From JAEUMG01 sp046349315 (GTDB taxonomy: Bacteria > Pseudomonadota > Alphaproteobacteria > Rhizobiales > Aestuariivirgaceae): a DNA stretch of 64,000 bases. The notes under the pieces were generated by a model. It made no database searches. It worked only from the letters and a program-made list of their open reading frames with translations, and had not been told where the DNA came from. The DNA lies in assembly GCA_046349315.1 (NCBI GenBank), contig JAXMCQ010000002.1, positions 248,001-312,000 on the forward strand, in the 5' to 3' direction. Shown in pieces: positions 1 through 7,404 of the stretch (its first letter is position 1; every line of letters starts with the position of its first letter). The translations under genes and the position numbers were made by a program.

Positions 1-111
1 TATGTGATCGGCGATGCCAAATTGCCGCGCGAAGTGGCGGACGCGGTCGAGGACGCGGCGACGACGGTGTGGTCATTGGGCTCGGAGGCGCAAAGGTCGC
101 GCGTCGCGTGA
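1..111 (+). CDS. C-terminal fragment, probable FAD/NAD(P)-binding oxidoreductase
   Basis: The window opens inside a reading frame that ends with TGA at 109-111 and leaves 36 residues. The residues VIGDAKLPREVADAVEDA resemble the last part of the FAD/NAD-binding half of Old-Yellow-Enzyme-type NADH:flavin oxidoreductases (dienoyl-CoA reductase and amine demethylase relatives), where a VxGDAxxPR motif contacts the flavin or nucleotide near the C terminus. That is family knowledge applied to a short fragment, so another two-dinucleotide-binding flavoprotein is possible. It is followed in the same direction by a small gene 42 bases downstream. Confidence 0.4.
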   Translation, partial: YVIGDAKLPREVADAVEDAATTVWSLGSEAQRSRVA

Positions 112-153
112 GGAACATCCCGAGGTCACGCTCGTTTCGCTCCAAACAGGAGC

Positions 154-378
154 ATGAGCATGCACGCGTCAGATCCCAACTCAGCGGAGTTGCGCGCCGA
201 CAAAGTCCTCGCACGGGCGAAGGTTCTGTTTCGCGATGAAAATCCCGGCCACGACTGGCCGATGGCGAGCGACCTTGCGCAGGACGACCAGCTCATGCGT
301 GTCCAGGCCCGCTATCTCCAGCGCGCCGAGCAGGATCTCCTGAAAGCCGGCACGGTCGAGAGCATCGACCAGACTTAG
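154..378 (+). CDS. Small hypothetical protein (74 aa)
   Basis: I do not recognise this protein. An AGGAG at 148-152 sits just before the first ATG; a second in-frame ATG lies two codons later. The product is soluble-looking, has no signal peptide or membrane segment, and is rich in charged residues with a probable helical core (about residues 12-65). Its stop overlaps by four bases the stop of the convergent serine hydrolase gene. Coding is supported mainly by the ribosome binding site and tight packing. Confidence 0.55.
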   Translation: MSMHASDPNSAELRADKVLARAKVLFRDENPGHDWPMASDLAQDDQLMRVQARYLQRAEQDLLKAGTVESIDQT

Positions 379-1451
379 ATGTGTACAAGATTCGCGATGA
401 TGATCTCGCGCCAGATGCGCATGGGCGTAACCCAGGAATCCATCTGATTGTAGTTTCCTGAATAGATCACGCAGGCGAGATCGGCTTCCGGCATCACCCA
501 CAGGCGCTGCCCGCCATTGCCAAAACCCCCGGCCCAGGCGAGCGGCCGCCCGAAGGCGGGTGGCACGGCGTGGCCGAGAAACCAGAGATAGCCATAGTCT
601 AGCCCGTCGCCAGTTGAGGCCGCCGGCGCGAGCGACTTCGCGATCCAGCTTTCGGAGACGATCCGCTGGCCCTGATAGATCCCTTTGCCGTTCACCATGC
701 GCCCGATCTTGAGGAGATCGCGCGGCAGTAGCCGCAAACCCGAGGCCGCCGACGCGGTGCCATCGCGCCCGCGCGCCCATTCGAATTGCGAAATGCCGAG
801 CGGGGCGAAGAGCGCTTCTTGCGCGAAATCAGGAAGCGCCTTGCCGGTCCCTCGCGCAATGATGCCGCCGATCAAGGCGACGGCACCGCCCGAATAGATC
901 CATCGGGTGCCCGCTGCCGCCGCGATGGGCCGGTCGAGCGCAAAGCGATAGCGGTCAGCCGCATGTTCCATGGCGATTTCGCTATTGGCGGGATCGGAAT
1001 AGGGGCGCTGCTCATCCCATTCGAGGCCGAGCGTCATGCTGAGCGCCTGAGCGATGGTGAGTATCTTTCGCGCGGGATCGGCGGCGAGATCGCCATATTC
1101 GGGAAATTGCGCCAGCAGCGATGTCGAAGGATCGGGCACGTGGCCGCGGTCGAGCGCGATGCCGTACAGCAGGCCGACGATGCTTTTCGTTACCGAGCGA
1201 AGATCGTGGAGTTGGTTGCGGGTGAAGGTCACATGACCGAGTGGCCGGCCCCAGGCCTCGTCCGCGCCTTCATAATGACGCTCGAGCAGGATTTTGTTGC
1301 CGCGGCTGATCACGATGCCATGCAACCCGCGCAACAGGCCGGAACGGATTCCGGCGGCGAGCCGGGCACCAAGATCGGGTATGAAGCCCGCCGGTTCCGG
1401 CTTTGCTACAGTCCAGTCGGGCGACCGTCGACCCTTAGAATGTTTAGTCAC
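375..1451 (-). CDS. Serine hydrolase of the class C beta-lactamase / penicillin-binding family
   Basis: The 358-residue product has the SxxK nucleophile motif as SVTK at residues 86-89, a tyrosine motif YSG at about 186-188 in place of the usual Y-x-N, and a C-terminal glycine-rich WAGGFGNGG segment in the position of the third KTG/HxG-like box. This is the layout of esterase/peptidase-type members of the beta-lactamase (DUF/COG1680) family. There is no obvious signal peptide, which suggests a cytoplasmic esterase or amide hydrolase rather than a secreted beta-lactamase; the substrate cannot be told. The start is GTG at 1449-1451, with its GGAG inside the last codons of the upstream 52-residue ORF, so the two are probably translationally coupled. 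Confidence 0.85.
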   Translation of the reverse strand: MTKHSKGRRSPDWTVAKPEPAGFIPDLGARLAAGIRSGLLRGLHGIVISRGNKILLERHYEGADEAWGRPLGHVTFTRNQLHDLRSVTKSIVGLLYGIALDRGHVPDPSTSLLAQFPEYGDLAADPARKILTIAQALSMTLGLEWDEQRPYSDPANSEIAMEHAADRYRFALDRPIAAAAGTRWIYSGGAVALIGGIIARGTGKALPDFAQEALFAPLGISQFEWARGRDGTASAASGLRLLPRDLLKIGRMVNGKGIYQGQRIVSESWIAKSLAPAASTGDGLDYGYLWFLGHAVPPAFGRPLAWAGGFGNGGQRLWVMPEADLACVIYSGNYNQMDSWVTPMRIWREIIIANLVHI

Positions 1452-1456
1452 ACGCC

Positions 1457-1615
1457 TTACTCCAATGCATCCGTGAGCTTGCGCAATTCCGCAATGCCAT
1501 CTTCGATGTGGCCGATGGCACGTTCGCAGTCGTCTTTTTCACAGGCTGTCCGGGCATAGTCGAAATAGGCGCCAATGATACGTCTGATTTCGGCCACGAT
1601 CGCTACATTATCCAT
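1457..1615 (-). CDS. Small hypothetical protein (52 aa) coupled to the serine hydrolase
   Basis: An ATG at 1613-1615 is preceded by a strong AGGAGG (minus strand, complement of about 1622-1628) and opens a 52-residue frame ending at 1457, five bases before the hydrolase start. The product is helical, has two cysteines (positions 22 and 30) and alternates hydrophobic and charged residues (RAIGHIEDGIAELRKL). I do not recognise a family. A longer frame starting at 1756 exists but lacks a ribosome binding site, so the short version is preferred. It may be a small regulatory or structural partner; nothing in the sequence says which. Confidence 0.6.
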   Translation of the reverse strand: MDNVAIVAEIRRIIGAYFDYARTACEKDDCERAIGHIEDGIAELRKLTDALE

Positions 1616-1698
1616 GTGAGTTCCTCCTGATCCACTCCTGTTTGCAGTGGGAAACGTCTGCCGTCTATAGTCGCGCGCCCTGCAGCAGGAGGAGCCGC

Positions 1699-2169
1699 AT
1701 GACGACGACGTCCAAGATCTTCGTAGCAGCGATGCTTGTCGCATTCGCCTGGCCATTTCCGCATGCTTCGCGCGCGGAGACTGATCCCGAAACCGCGGTT
1801 CGCGCAGCGCTCGAACAATGGCGGCAGGATTTCAATGCGCGGAAATCCGATCATATCTGCGATCTGTTTGCACCCGAACTGCTTTACGATTTCCAGGGCC
1901 TGCCGGAGCAGAATTATACGCTCCTGTGCGATCGCCTGCACAAGGCGCTGATGAGCGAAACGCCAAATATCACCTACGGCCTGCGCATCAAGGAAGTCAT
2001 CGTCTCCGGCGACCTCGCGATCGTGCGCCTTACTTGGATCTCGACGGTGACCAGAGCGGACGGCACCAGCGCAACCGATGACGAGCAGGGCCTCGATGTC
2101 TTCGCCAAGCAGGCGGACGGGAGCTGGAAGATTATTCGCTATATTGCCTATCCCGACAATCCAGAATAG
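1699..2169 (+). CDS. Exported NTF2-like (SnoaL/DUF4440-type) protein
   Basis: The start at 1699 follows CAGGAGGAG at 1683-1691 and gives 156 residues with a signal peptide of about 26 residues ending in SRA. The mature part begins with AVRAALEQWRQDFNARKSD, the first helix typical of the NTF2-like cone fold, and ends with a beta-rich segment (GSWKIIRYIAY) diagnostic of DUF4440/SnoaL-like proteins. Two cysteines (Cys in HICDLF and LLCDR) could form a disulfide in the periplasm. Members act as small-molecule binding or lyase domains; no ligand can be inferred. The ATP-grasp gene starts 26 bases downstream, so co-transcription is likely. Confidence 0.7.
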   Translation: MTTTSKIFVAAMLVAFAWPFPHASRAETDPETAVRAALEQWRQDFNARKSDHICDLFAPELLYDFQGLPEQNYTLLCDRLHKALMSETPNITYGLRIKEVIVSGDLAIVRLTWISTVTRADGTSATDDEQGLDVFAKQADGSWKIIRYIAYPDNPE

Positions 2170-2195
2170 GGAGCGTTTTCGGGGGAGCGCGAACG

Positions 2196-3992
2196 GTGAG
2201 CGACACCAATCAAGAGTACCGGATCTATTTCGGGCCAAGCCTTGTTGCACCTTTTGCCATAGCGCTTGTTGAATTCATGCCCGCATTTGCCGAGCCGCGG
2301 CCCGCTGTGGAACTGCGCAGGGCATTGCAGGAGCTTTTGCCCCCTGACCTGAAACTGACCATCGCCTGGCCCGACGAGCCGCTCTCCCTTGCCGAGCTTG
2401 CCGCGCTGATCGCCAATGGATTCCAGGATTTGCGCGGACCCAATACCCTGCCGCACCAGTCAGTCATGCTCGCCGACGGTCGCGCGCGGGTTTTCGTCGG
2501 ATTCCACGACGGCGACGCGGCAGTGATGGCGCTGCGTGGCGGGGTCGGCCTGGCGCACGCAGTCTTCGGAATGGCCGAGGGACAACCCGCTGACCGCAAG
2601 AGGCTCGGCCCTTTCCTGGCGCAGACCGCGGCAATGGCGAATTACCAGCCCGACTTTGTGGCGCGGGCGCTGATACGGGCGGCGAGCAAGCGCGGAATCC
2701 CAGTCTCGCCGCTGGTTTCCGGCGCCGGCATGTGGGTCTATGGCGAAGGGATCCATGCTCTGCAATGCGCGGAGTCTTCGACACATAACGACTCGTTAAT
2801 CGGTTTGCGTGTGTCAAGAGACAAGTTTCGGATGGCGGAATTGCTCAGGTCGCTCGGCTTGCCGGCGCCCGAGCAGATGCTGGCACACACGTCGCAGCAA
2901 GCCGTGCAAATCGCTCGGCGTCTCGGATACCCCGTGGTGCTGAAGCCGCTTTTCGGCAGCAAGGGACGCGGCGTGAGCGTGGGCGTCAAAGACGACGCTG
3001 CGGCTGCGGTAGCCTTCGAGAAGGCACGCGGCACTACGACCGACCCGGTGCTGGTCGAGCGTTTCGTGGAGGGCGATAATATTCGTCTTTCCGTTTTCGG
3101 CGGCAAATTGCTGCGCGCGAGTCGACTGGTTCCGCCGCATATCGTCGGCGATGGCAGCGCCAGCGTCTCGCAATTGATCGAGGCGGAAAACCGCAGCCGC
3201 AGCGATGCGGACATCGCATCGGGCCTTCTGGTGCGTATTACCCTCGATTCGGAGATGGTCGCACTCATAAGAGAGCAGGGCTTCGGGCTCTCAGATGTAA
3301 TGCCGGCCGGCAAGCGCATTTTGCTGCGACGCAATTCGAATCTCGCAACCGGTGGCAGGCTCGAGGATGTAACGGAAGAACTTCATCCCGACAATCGAGT
3401 CATGGCAGAGACGATTGCGCGCGTGCTGCATTTGGACGCGGTCGGCGTCGATTTCATGACCACTGATCCGGCGCTGTCCTGGCGTGAAAGCAAAGCCGCC
3501 GTCATCGAAGTCAATACCACGCCCGGAATCGGCGATGTGCTTGCCGAACGCATCATCGCGAAGAAATTCAAGGCCGACGGCCGCGTTCCCTCCATACTCA
3601 ATATCGGCGATGATCAAGCGAGAGGTGCGGCCATCGTCGAGCTTCTTACAGGCCAGGGCTATTGCGTCGGGGAAGTTGCCCCGGACACTGTGCGTCTCGG
3701 CAACGACCGGCGTTTCAGAACTGCGGCGGCGTTGCCGGAGCGCATCAAATCCATGCTCTTCGATCCGGCTTGCGAAGTTCTTGTGGTCACGGCACGGCCG
3801 GACGAACTCGTGCAATATGGCTTGCCGCATGCAAAGTTCGGTCTGGCGCTCATCGCCGAACCGACCGCCCTTTCCGTCGACCTCGAAACTCTGATAGATG
3901 CCCATGTCACGCGCATTTTGCGCGGCACTGTCGATCAAGCGACGCTCATTACTGCCGTAGAAGAACTTCTCAAAATTGGAGAAGGCGCGTGA
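2196..3992 (+). CDS. Cyanophycin-synthetase-like ATP-grasp ligase with vestigial Mur-ligase domain
   Basis: A 598-residue protein starting at GTG. Residues about 207-455 form a complete ATP-grasp domain close to the central part of cyanophycin synthetase: lysine at 250 in VLKP, glycine-rich loop GSKGRGV at 254-260, LVERFVEGDNIRLSV at 286-300, VGDG at 317-320, RRNSNLATGG at 378-387 and metal-binding EVN at 438-440. Full cyanophycin synthetases are near 870-900 residues and continue into a Mur-ligase module with a GTNGKT P-loop. Here the segment after 460 is only about 140 residues; it keeps the outline of the Mur central domain (DPACEVLVVTARPDELVQYG resembles the DPxVExAVLETARGGLLxxGL stretch) but has GDDQARGAA where the P-loop should be. 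It therefore probably joins an amino acid or peptide through an acyl phosphate but cannot do the second ligation. GTGA overlap with the methyltransferase gene indicates an operon. Confidence 0.8.
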   Translation: MSDTNQEYRIYFGPSLVAPFAIALVEFMPAFAEPRPAVELRRALQELLPPDLKLTIAWPDEPLSLAELAALIANGFQDLRGPNTLPHQSVMLADGRARVFVGFHDGDAAVMALRGGVGLAHAVFGMAEGQPADRKRLGPFLAQTAAMANYQPDFVARALIRAASKRGIPVSPLVSGAGMWVYGEGIHALQCAESSTHNDSLIGLRVSRDKFRMAELLRSLGLPAPEQMLAHTSQQAVQIARRLGYPVVLKPLFGSKGRGVSVGVKDDAAAAVAFEKARGTTTDPVLVERFVEGDNIRLSVFGGKLLRASRLVPPHIVGDGSASVSQLIEAENRSRSDADIASGLLVRITLDSEMVALIREQGFGLSDVMPAGKRILLRRNSNLATGGRLEDVTEELHPDNRVMAETIARVLHLDAVGVDFMTTDPALSWRESKAAVIEVNTTPGIGDVLAERIIAKKFKADGRVPSILNIGDDQARGAAIVELLTGQGYCVGEVAPDTVRLGNDRRFRTAAALPERIKSMLFDPACEVLVVTARPDELVQYGLPHAKFGLALIAEPTALSVDLETLIDAHVTRILRGTVDQATLITAVEELLKIGEGA

Positions 3993-4786
3993 CAGCGGGA
4001 CTCTCCAATCACTGGCAGACCTATCACCGCCGCTGGAGTGGGCTTGAAGCGCCGTTGCGGCCTAATGCCGAAATTCGTGCAAGCATTGTCGATCTCGTTG
4101 GCGACAAGTCGCGGCGGATATTGCTGCTCGGCGTGACACCCGAGCTCGGCTTGTCGTTCGAAAATGTTGTTGCCCTCGACAAGAGCGCGACAATGATTGC
4201 CAACATCTGGCCGGGCGACAGCGCGACGCGCCGCGCAATCGAAGCTGACTGGCTTGAGTTCGACGGAAGTCTTGGAAAATTCACCGCCGTGATCGGCGAT
4301 GGAAGCTTCAATACCCTGACCTACCCGGATGAGGTCAGACGGGTGCTTCTCAGTGTTCGCGAATATCTCGAGCCGGGCGGGCGCTTCGTCTGCCGGCTCT
4401 ATGCGCGCCCCGACCAACCTTGGTCATGGGATGAACTCGTCGCCGAGGCCGAGGCTCCCGCGAAGACCAATTTTCATGCCTTTAAGTGGAAGCTCGCAAT
4501 GCGAATAGCCGGCGACATCGGAGCGTCGGTACCGGTGATCCACATCCTCGAGCATTTTGAAAGGCTTTTCCCCGATCGCGAGAAACTGGCGCAGGTGACC
4601 GGTTGGGATCGTCCGATCATCGACATGATCGATACCTATCGCGGATCAAAAGCGGTGTATTGTTTTCCGACGCGCGATGAGTTTGTCGGTTGTCTGCCCT
4701 CAGGTTTTCGCGATACAGGCTTTCATCCTTCCGGGACCTACGACCTCGCCGAGGATTGTCCGAACTTCGCCTGCACGAAGGTCTGA
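3989..4786 (+). CDS. Putative class I SAM-dependent methyltransferase
   Basis: Starts at GTG 3989-3991 overlapping the upstream stop (GTGA), giving 265 residues. The N-terminal half has a SAM-binding Rossmann pattern: ILLLGVTPELG at 44-54 as motif I, VALDKS at 61-66 as the acidic end of strand 2, then a GDGSFNTL segment and a typical post-motif RVLLSVREYLEPGGRFVCRLY. The C-terminal part (after about 150) is helical and not one I recognise. The acceptor is unknown; operon linkage suggests it methylates the product of the ATP-grasp enzyme, or that compound's precursor. A longer in-frame extension upstream lies wholly inside the ATP-grasp gene and is rejected. Confidence 0.72.
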   Translation: MTAGLSNHWQTYHRRWSGLEAPLRPNAEIRASIVDLVGDKSRRILLLGVTPELGLSFENVVALDKSATMIANIWPGDSATRRAIEADWLEFDGSLGKFTAVIGDGSFNTLTYPDEVRRVLLSVREYLEPGGRFVCRLYARPDQPWSWDELVAEAEAPAKTNFHAFKWKLAMRIAGDIGASVPVIHILEHFERLFPDREKLAQVTGWDRPIIDMIDTYRGSKAVYCFPTRDEFVGCLPSGFRDTGFHPSGTYDLAEDCPNFACTKV

Positions 4787-4787
4787 A

Positions 4788-4925
4788 CTAGTTAAACGCC
4801 ATCGCGATGCGGGCGGCGTCTTCGAGCGTGTTGATCTCGAAAACGATATCCTCGGCCATCGGTTCCGGGGCGGTATCTGCCGCTTCGTCCGATAGCCAGT
4901 CGATAATGCGCTTGACCGTTTCCAT
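4788..4925 (-). CDS. Small acidic ORF (45 aa), convergent with the methyltransferase
   Basis: An ATG at 4923-4925 (minus strand) opens 45 codons ending TAG at 4788-4790, two bases from the convergent methyltransferase stop. The peptide begins METVKRIIDWLSDEAADTAP and continues with an acidic middle and an aliphatic tail ending AMAFN. Third-position GC is high and the hydrophobic pattern is amphipathic helical, as in real small proteins, but the ribosome binding site is weak (GCGAGAA). No family recognised. It could equally be a chance frame. Confidence 0.4.
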   Translation of the reverse strand: METVKRIIDWLSDEAADTAPEPMAEDIVFEINTLEDAARIAMAFN

Positions 4926-5149
4926 GGTATTTCTCGCTAACTTGTCAGACTATCGATGAAAGCCATAGAGATGGCCAATGCTATCCGTGCATGAAGATAA
5001 TAAAGGATTGAAGGGTAGCGCGCCGGCCGGACGGGACAGATGCTCGTCTGCCGTTTCGTTGGCCAGGAGGAGAAACCGGGAAAATCTGCTCCTGTTCACC
5101 CATACCGCCAAGCCCGGTTGACGCAGCCGGCGCGCTTGATCGGCGATAC

Positions 5150-5515
5150 TCAGCCCCAATAGGGTGGAATGCCGTAATAGTCGTGAAGGCGGGATTCGTA
5201 GGCGCGATCGCCCCAATTCGGGCTTTCGTTTTCGCCCACCGTCGGGGCCTTTTCGAGCTGTTCGCGCGTTACCCCGACGATATAGCCGCCCTGTGAGGTG
5301 TCGTATTTGAGCGAGCCCCATGGCAACGGATGGTACCGCTCGCCGATGCCGAGAAATCCTCCGAACGACATGAGGGCGTAGGCAACGCGACCCGAGCGCT
5401 TGTCGATCATGACATCATTGATCTCGCCGAGCGGATCGCCAGAGGTGTTGTAGACGCTAGTACCTTGCACCCTGCCTGCCGAAATTAGGCTGGTTGTCTC
5501 GTTCTGCTTGTCCAT
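5150..5515 (-). CDS. PRC-barrel domain protein
   Basis: The 121-residue product has the PRC-barrel signature: a VQGTSVYNTSGDPLGEI stretch near residues 16-32 followed by VMIDKRSGRVAYALMSFGG and a second beta-hairpin with YHPLPWGSL. Stand-alone PRC-barrel proteins of this type are abundant in Hyphomicrobiales and linked to stress or envelope function, though their activity is undefined. The ATG at 5513-5515 is preceded by GGAG about seven bases upstream and is preferred over a TTG four codons earlier that would overlap that ribosome binding site. The neighbouring DUF892 gene belongs to the same stress-type gene set. Confidence 0.85.
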   Translation of the reverse strand: MDKQNETTSLISAGRVQGTSVYNTSGDPLGEINDVMIDKRSGRVAYALMSFGGFLGIGERYHPLPWGSLKYDTSQGGYIVGVTREQLEKAPTVGENESPNWGDRAYESRLHDYYGIPPYWG

Positions 5516-5527
5516 TGTGGTCTCCAA

Positions 5528-5833
5528 GGGGTGTGCGAGCTATAACGCGGCCGGTTATACTGGGTTCCGCTCAGCCGCCGTGCTTGTGATTGCGATGCGT
5601 CGCGCGGTTTCACGCTTCGGCAAGCTGGCGATTATCCTTGATGCGGTGCCATTGGAAGGCCGCGTATGCGACGGCTGCCGCTAAAGCGATCACAAAGACG
5701 ATGTCGATGATGATGATGAACAACGTTGCAGATCAGGTTCCAGGCCGGAACAATCCTTCCACCGTAGCGTTGGCCGTAAAGCCGGCCGAGCGGGCCGGAT
5801 CGCCATTCACACAATCATAAAGGAGTAGGCCCC
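5528..5833. other. Intergenic stretch between PRC-barrel and DUF892 genes
   Basis: About 300 bases separating divergent genes. It must hold both promoters, but no convincing sigma-70 hexamer pair stands out. The only coding signal is a weak 37-codon membrane ORF on the minus strand (5610-5723). A short GAT repeat tract (about 5701-5717) is the other side of isoleucine codons in that ORF. The DUF892 ribosome binding site AGGAG is at 5821-5825. Confidence 0.5.
5610..5723 (-). CDS. Possible 37-aa single-span membrane protein
   Basis: A TTG at 5721-5723 (minus strand) opens 37 codons ending at 5610. The product is an isoleucine/alanine-rich hydrophobic segment (FIIIIDIVFVIALAAAVAY) followed by a basic, soluble tail (QWHRIKDNRQLAEA), the arrangement of a small inner-membrane protein with a cytoplasmic tail. 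Weak points are the TTG start, lack of a good ribosome binding site and an in-frame stop only a few codons upstream. Composition, not homology, is the support. Confidence 0.3.
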   Translation of the reverse strand: MFIIIIDIVFVIALAAAVAYAAFQWHRIKDNRQLAEA

Positions 5834-6340
5834 ATGGGATTTTTTACGAAGGATATCGCCACGCTAGACGATCTCTTCGTCCATACTTTGCGCGACATCT
5901 ATTATGCCGAGAAGAAGATCGCGAAGACCTTGCCCGGAATGATCGACAAGGCGAGCGATGAAATGCTGAAAGCCGGCTTCGAGCGCCATCTTGACCAGAC
6001 GCACGGCCATATCGAGCGCGTCGAGAAGGTCTTCAAGATGCATGGCGTCGAGGCAAGCGCCGTCAATTGCCCGGCAATCGACGGCATCATCGAAGAGACG
6101 GACGAAATTTCCGACGAGATCGAGGATGACGCTGTGCTTGATGCGGCATTGATTGCTGCCGCACAGGCTGTCGAGCACTACGAGATCACACGCTACGGTA
6201 CGCTGATCGCCTGGGCAAAGATGCTAGGTCGCGAGGATTGCGCGTCGGTGCTTGCCCAGAACCTTGCCGAGGAGAAGGCGACCGACAAGGAACTGACGCA
6301 GCTCGCAGAGCGCAAGATCAACATGAAGAGCGCGGCTTAG
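5834..6340 (+). CDS. Ferritin-like DUF892 (YciE/YciF family) protein
   Basis: A 168-residue all-helical protein. The opening LDDLFVHTLRDIYYAEKKI with the paired LP and the later HLDQTHGHIERVEKVF, then AAQAVEHYEITRYGTLIAWA and NLAEEKATDKEL, is the standard DUF892 pattern; the glutamates and histidines in these helices form the ferritin-type di-iron site. YciE/YciF proteins are general-stress proteins thought to bind iron and protect against oxidative damage. AGGAG at 5821-5825 fixes the start. A strong intrinsic terminator follows about 25 bases after the stop, so this is a single-gene transcript. Confidence 0.92.
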   Translation: MGFFTKDIATLDDLFVHTLRDIYYAEKKIAKTLPGMIDKASDEMLKAGFERHLDQTHGHIERVEKVFKMHGVEASAVNCPAIDGIIEETDEISDEIEDDAVLDAALIAAAQAVEHYEITRYGTLIAWAKMLGREDCASVLAQNLAEEKATDKELTQLAERKINMKSAA

Positions 6341-6364
6341 TTGCGGCACTCAGGAATGAATAAG

Positions 6365-6390
6365 ATCCCCGGGTTATTCCCGGGGATTTT
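6365..6390 (+). terminator. Rho-independent terminator after DUF892 gene
   Basis: A perfect 9-bp stem, ATCCCCGGG (6365-6373) with CCCGGGGAT (6379-6387), and a 5-base loop TTATT, followed by a T run. It lies between the DUF892 stop and the convergent gene stop at 6414 and, the stem being symmetrical, may serve both directions. Confidence 0.85.
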
Positions 6391-6413
6391 CGTATTCTAG
6401 ATAGGGCTGATCT

Positions 6414-7313
6414 CTACGCCGCTTTCTTAACGCCGCCCAGCACCTCATCGACCGACCCCACCCGCGCGATGACGTCGAGCGCGTCGTGGCGGACGTGGTT
6501 CTCGGCCATTTCCTTCTGAAGCTGCGCTTCGGTTAGCATGCCATTGGCGAGGCATTCCTTGACTAGCGCGAAGAAGAACGCTTCCTGGCGCGGATCGGGA
6601 TGCGGTTTGTACTTGCCCCACAATTTGATGCCGTTTTCCGGCAGGAAGCGCGAGACCAACGGAATGCGATTGGTGAAATCGATCGGCAGGCCCGTCTTCC
6701 ACGGTTGTGTGCGCCGCTTGGTATTGTGGATGAGCTTTGTTGCCGGGGTGAGCCGGTCGAAATCATTCCACTCCGATTCGAGGAAGCCGATATTCTCGCG
6801 CGGCTCATTGGCGAGGATGATCCAGTCTTCGTAATCGAGCTTGCCGGCGAACATGTCCTCGAACTGCTTCCTCACATTCCAATGCCTAAGCTTGGCGCAG
6901 TCGAGCAGCATGACGCTGGAGGCTATGTAATCGTCACGGCCATTATGGCCCTTGCGCGCCTTGGCCATCACCGCCTTGCCGCCCATGTCGCGGGTCAGGA
7001 GCTCATTGACGTCACCCACCGCAAATACATCCGGATCGACGACGACGGCGCGGCCCTGATACCCCATCAGCTCGGGCGGCATGAAGCGCACCGGCGTGAA
7101 TGACTGGAGATCGTCGTTCTTCCAGGTGCGCCAGCCGCCGGCACGCAGAAATTTGCGCCCTTCAAAATCATCGAAGAACGGAAAATCCTCGCGGCTGGTG
7201 ATCCGCACGTCGAAGGCGTCGGGATTGCGCGAATTGCGCTTGAGCGAATAGGCGGATGCAATGGCGCCGACCATCTGCTTGGCATTGGTATGGATGAAGA
7301 CCGTGTTTTTCAT
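6414..7313 (-). CDS. Hypothetical protein, possible nucleotide-sugar glycosyltransferase-like fold
   Basis: With ATG at 7311-7313 the product is 299 residues. It opens KNTVFIHTNAKQMVGAI and contains RAVVVDPDVFAVGDVNELL (about residues 86-104), which resembles the DxD-containing segment of GT8-type glycosyltransferases where a metal and sugar nucleotide bind; later DRLTPATKLIHNTKRRTQPW recalls the closing H-x-x-x-x-K region of that family. The overall match is weak and I would not assign a donor or acceptor. A much longer in-frame extension to 7649 overlaps the divergent gene and is rejected. The 264-residue gene at 7405 starts 92 bases away on the other strand, so the two share a promoter region. 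Confidence 0.6.
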   Translation of the reverse strand: MKNTVFIHTNAKQMVGAIASAYSLKRNSRNPDAFDVRITSREDFPFFDDFEGRKFLRAGGWRTWKNDDLQSFTPVRFMPPELMGYQGRAVVVDPDVFAVGDVNELLTRDMGGKAVMAKARKGHNGRDDYIASSVMLLDCAKLRHWNVRKQFEDMFAGKLDYEDWIILANEPRENIGFLESEWNDFDRLTPATKLIHNTKRRTQPWKTGLPIDFTNRIPLVSRFLPENGIKLWGKYKPHPDPRQEAFFFALVKECLANGMLTEAQLQKEMAENHVRHDALDVIARVGSVDEVLGGVKKAA

Positions 7314-7404
7314 AACGATTCTCAACTGTCCTGGAGTTACATTCAGTATATAGCCGGGCTTGACGGCAGAAAAAAGCGAGGCCTTTGGTGGCAGGGAACG
7401 GCGC

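Noticed and set aside
786..1559. Plus-strand open frame of 257 codons opposite the serine hydrolase
   Set aside because: Shadow frame; the minus strand carries SVTK, YSG and GGFGNGG motifs.
2196..3992. Full cyanophycin synthetase
   Set aside because: The protein is about 270-300 residues too short and has no GTNGKT P-loop, so it cannot be a complete cyanophycin synthetase.
5701..5730. Short tandem GAT repeats as a CRISPR or microsatellite
   Set aside because: Only a few trinucleotide copies, which are the complement of isoleucine codons in a possible membrane peptide; no spacer structure.
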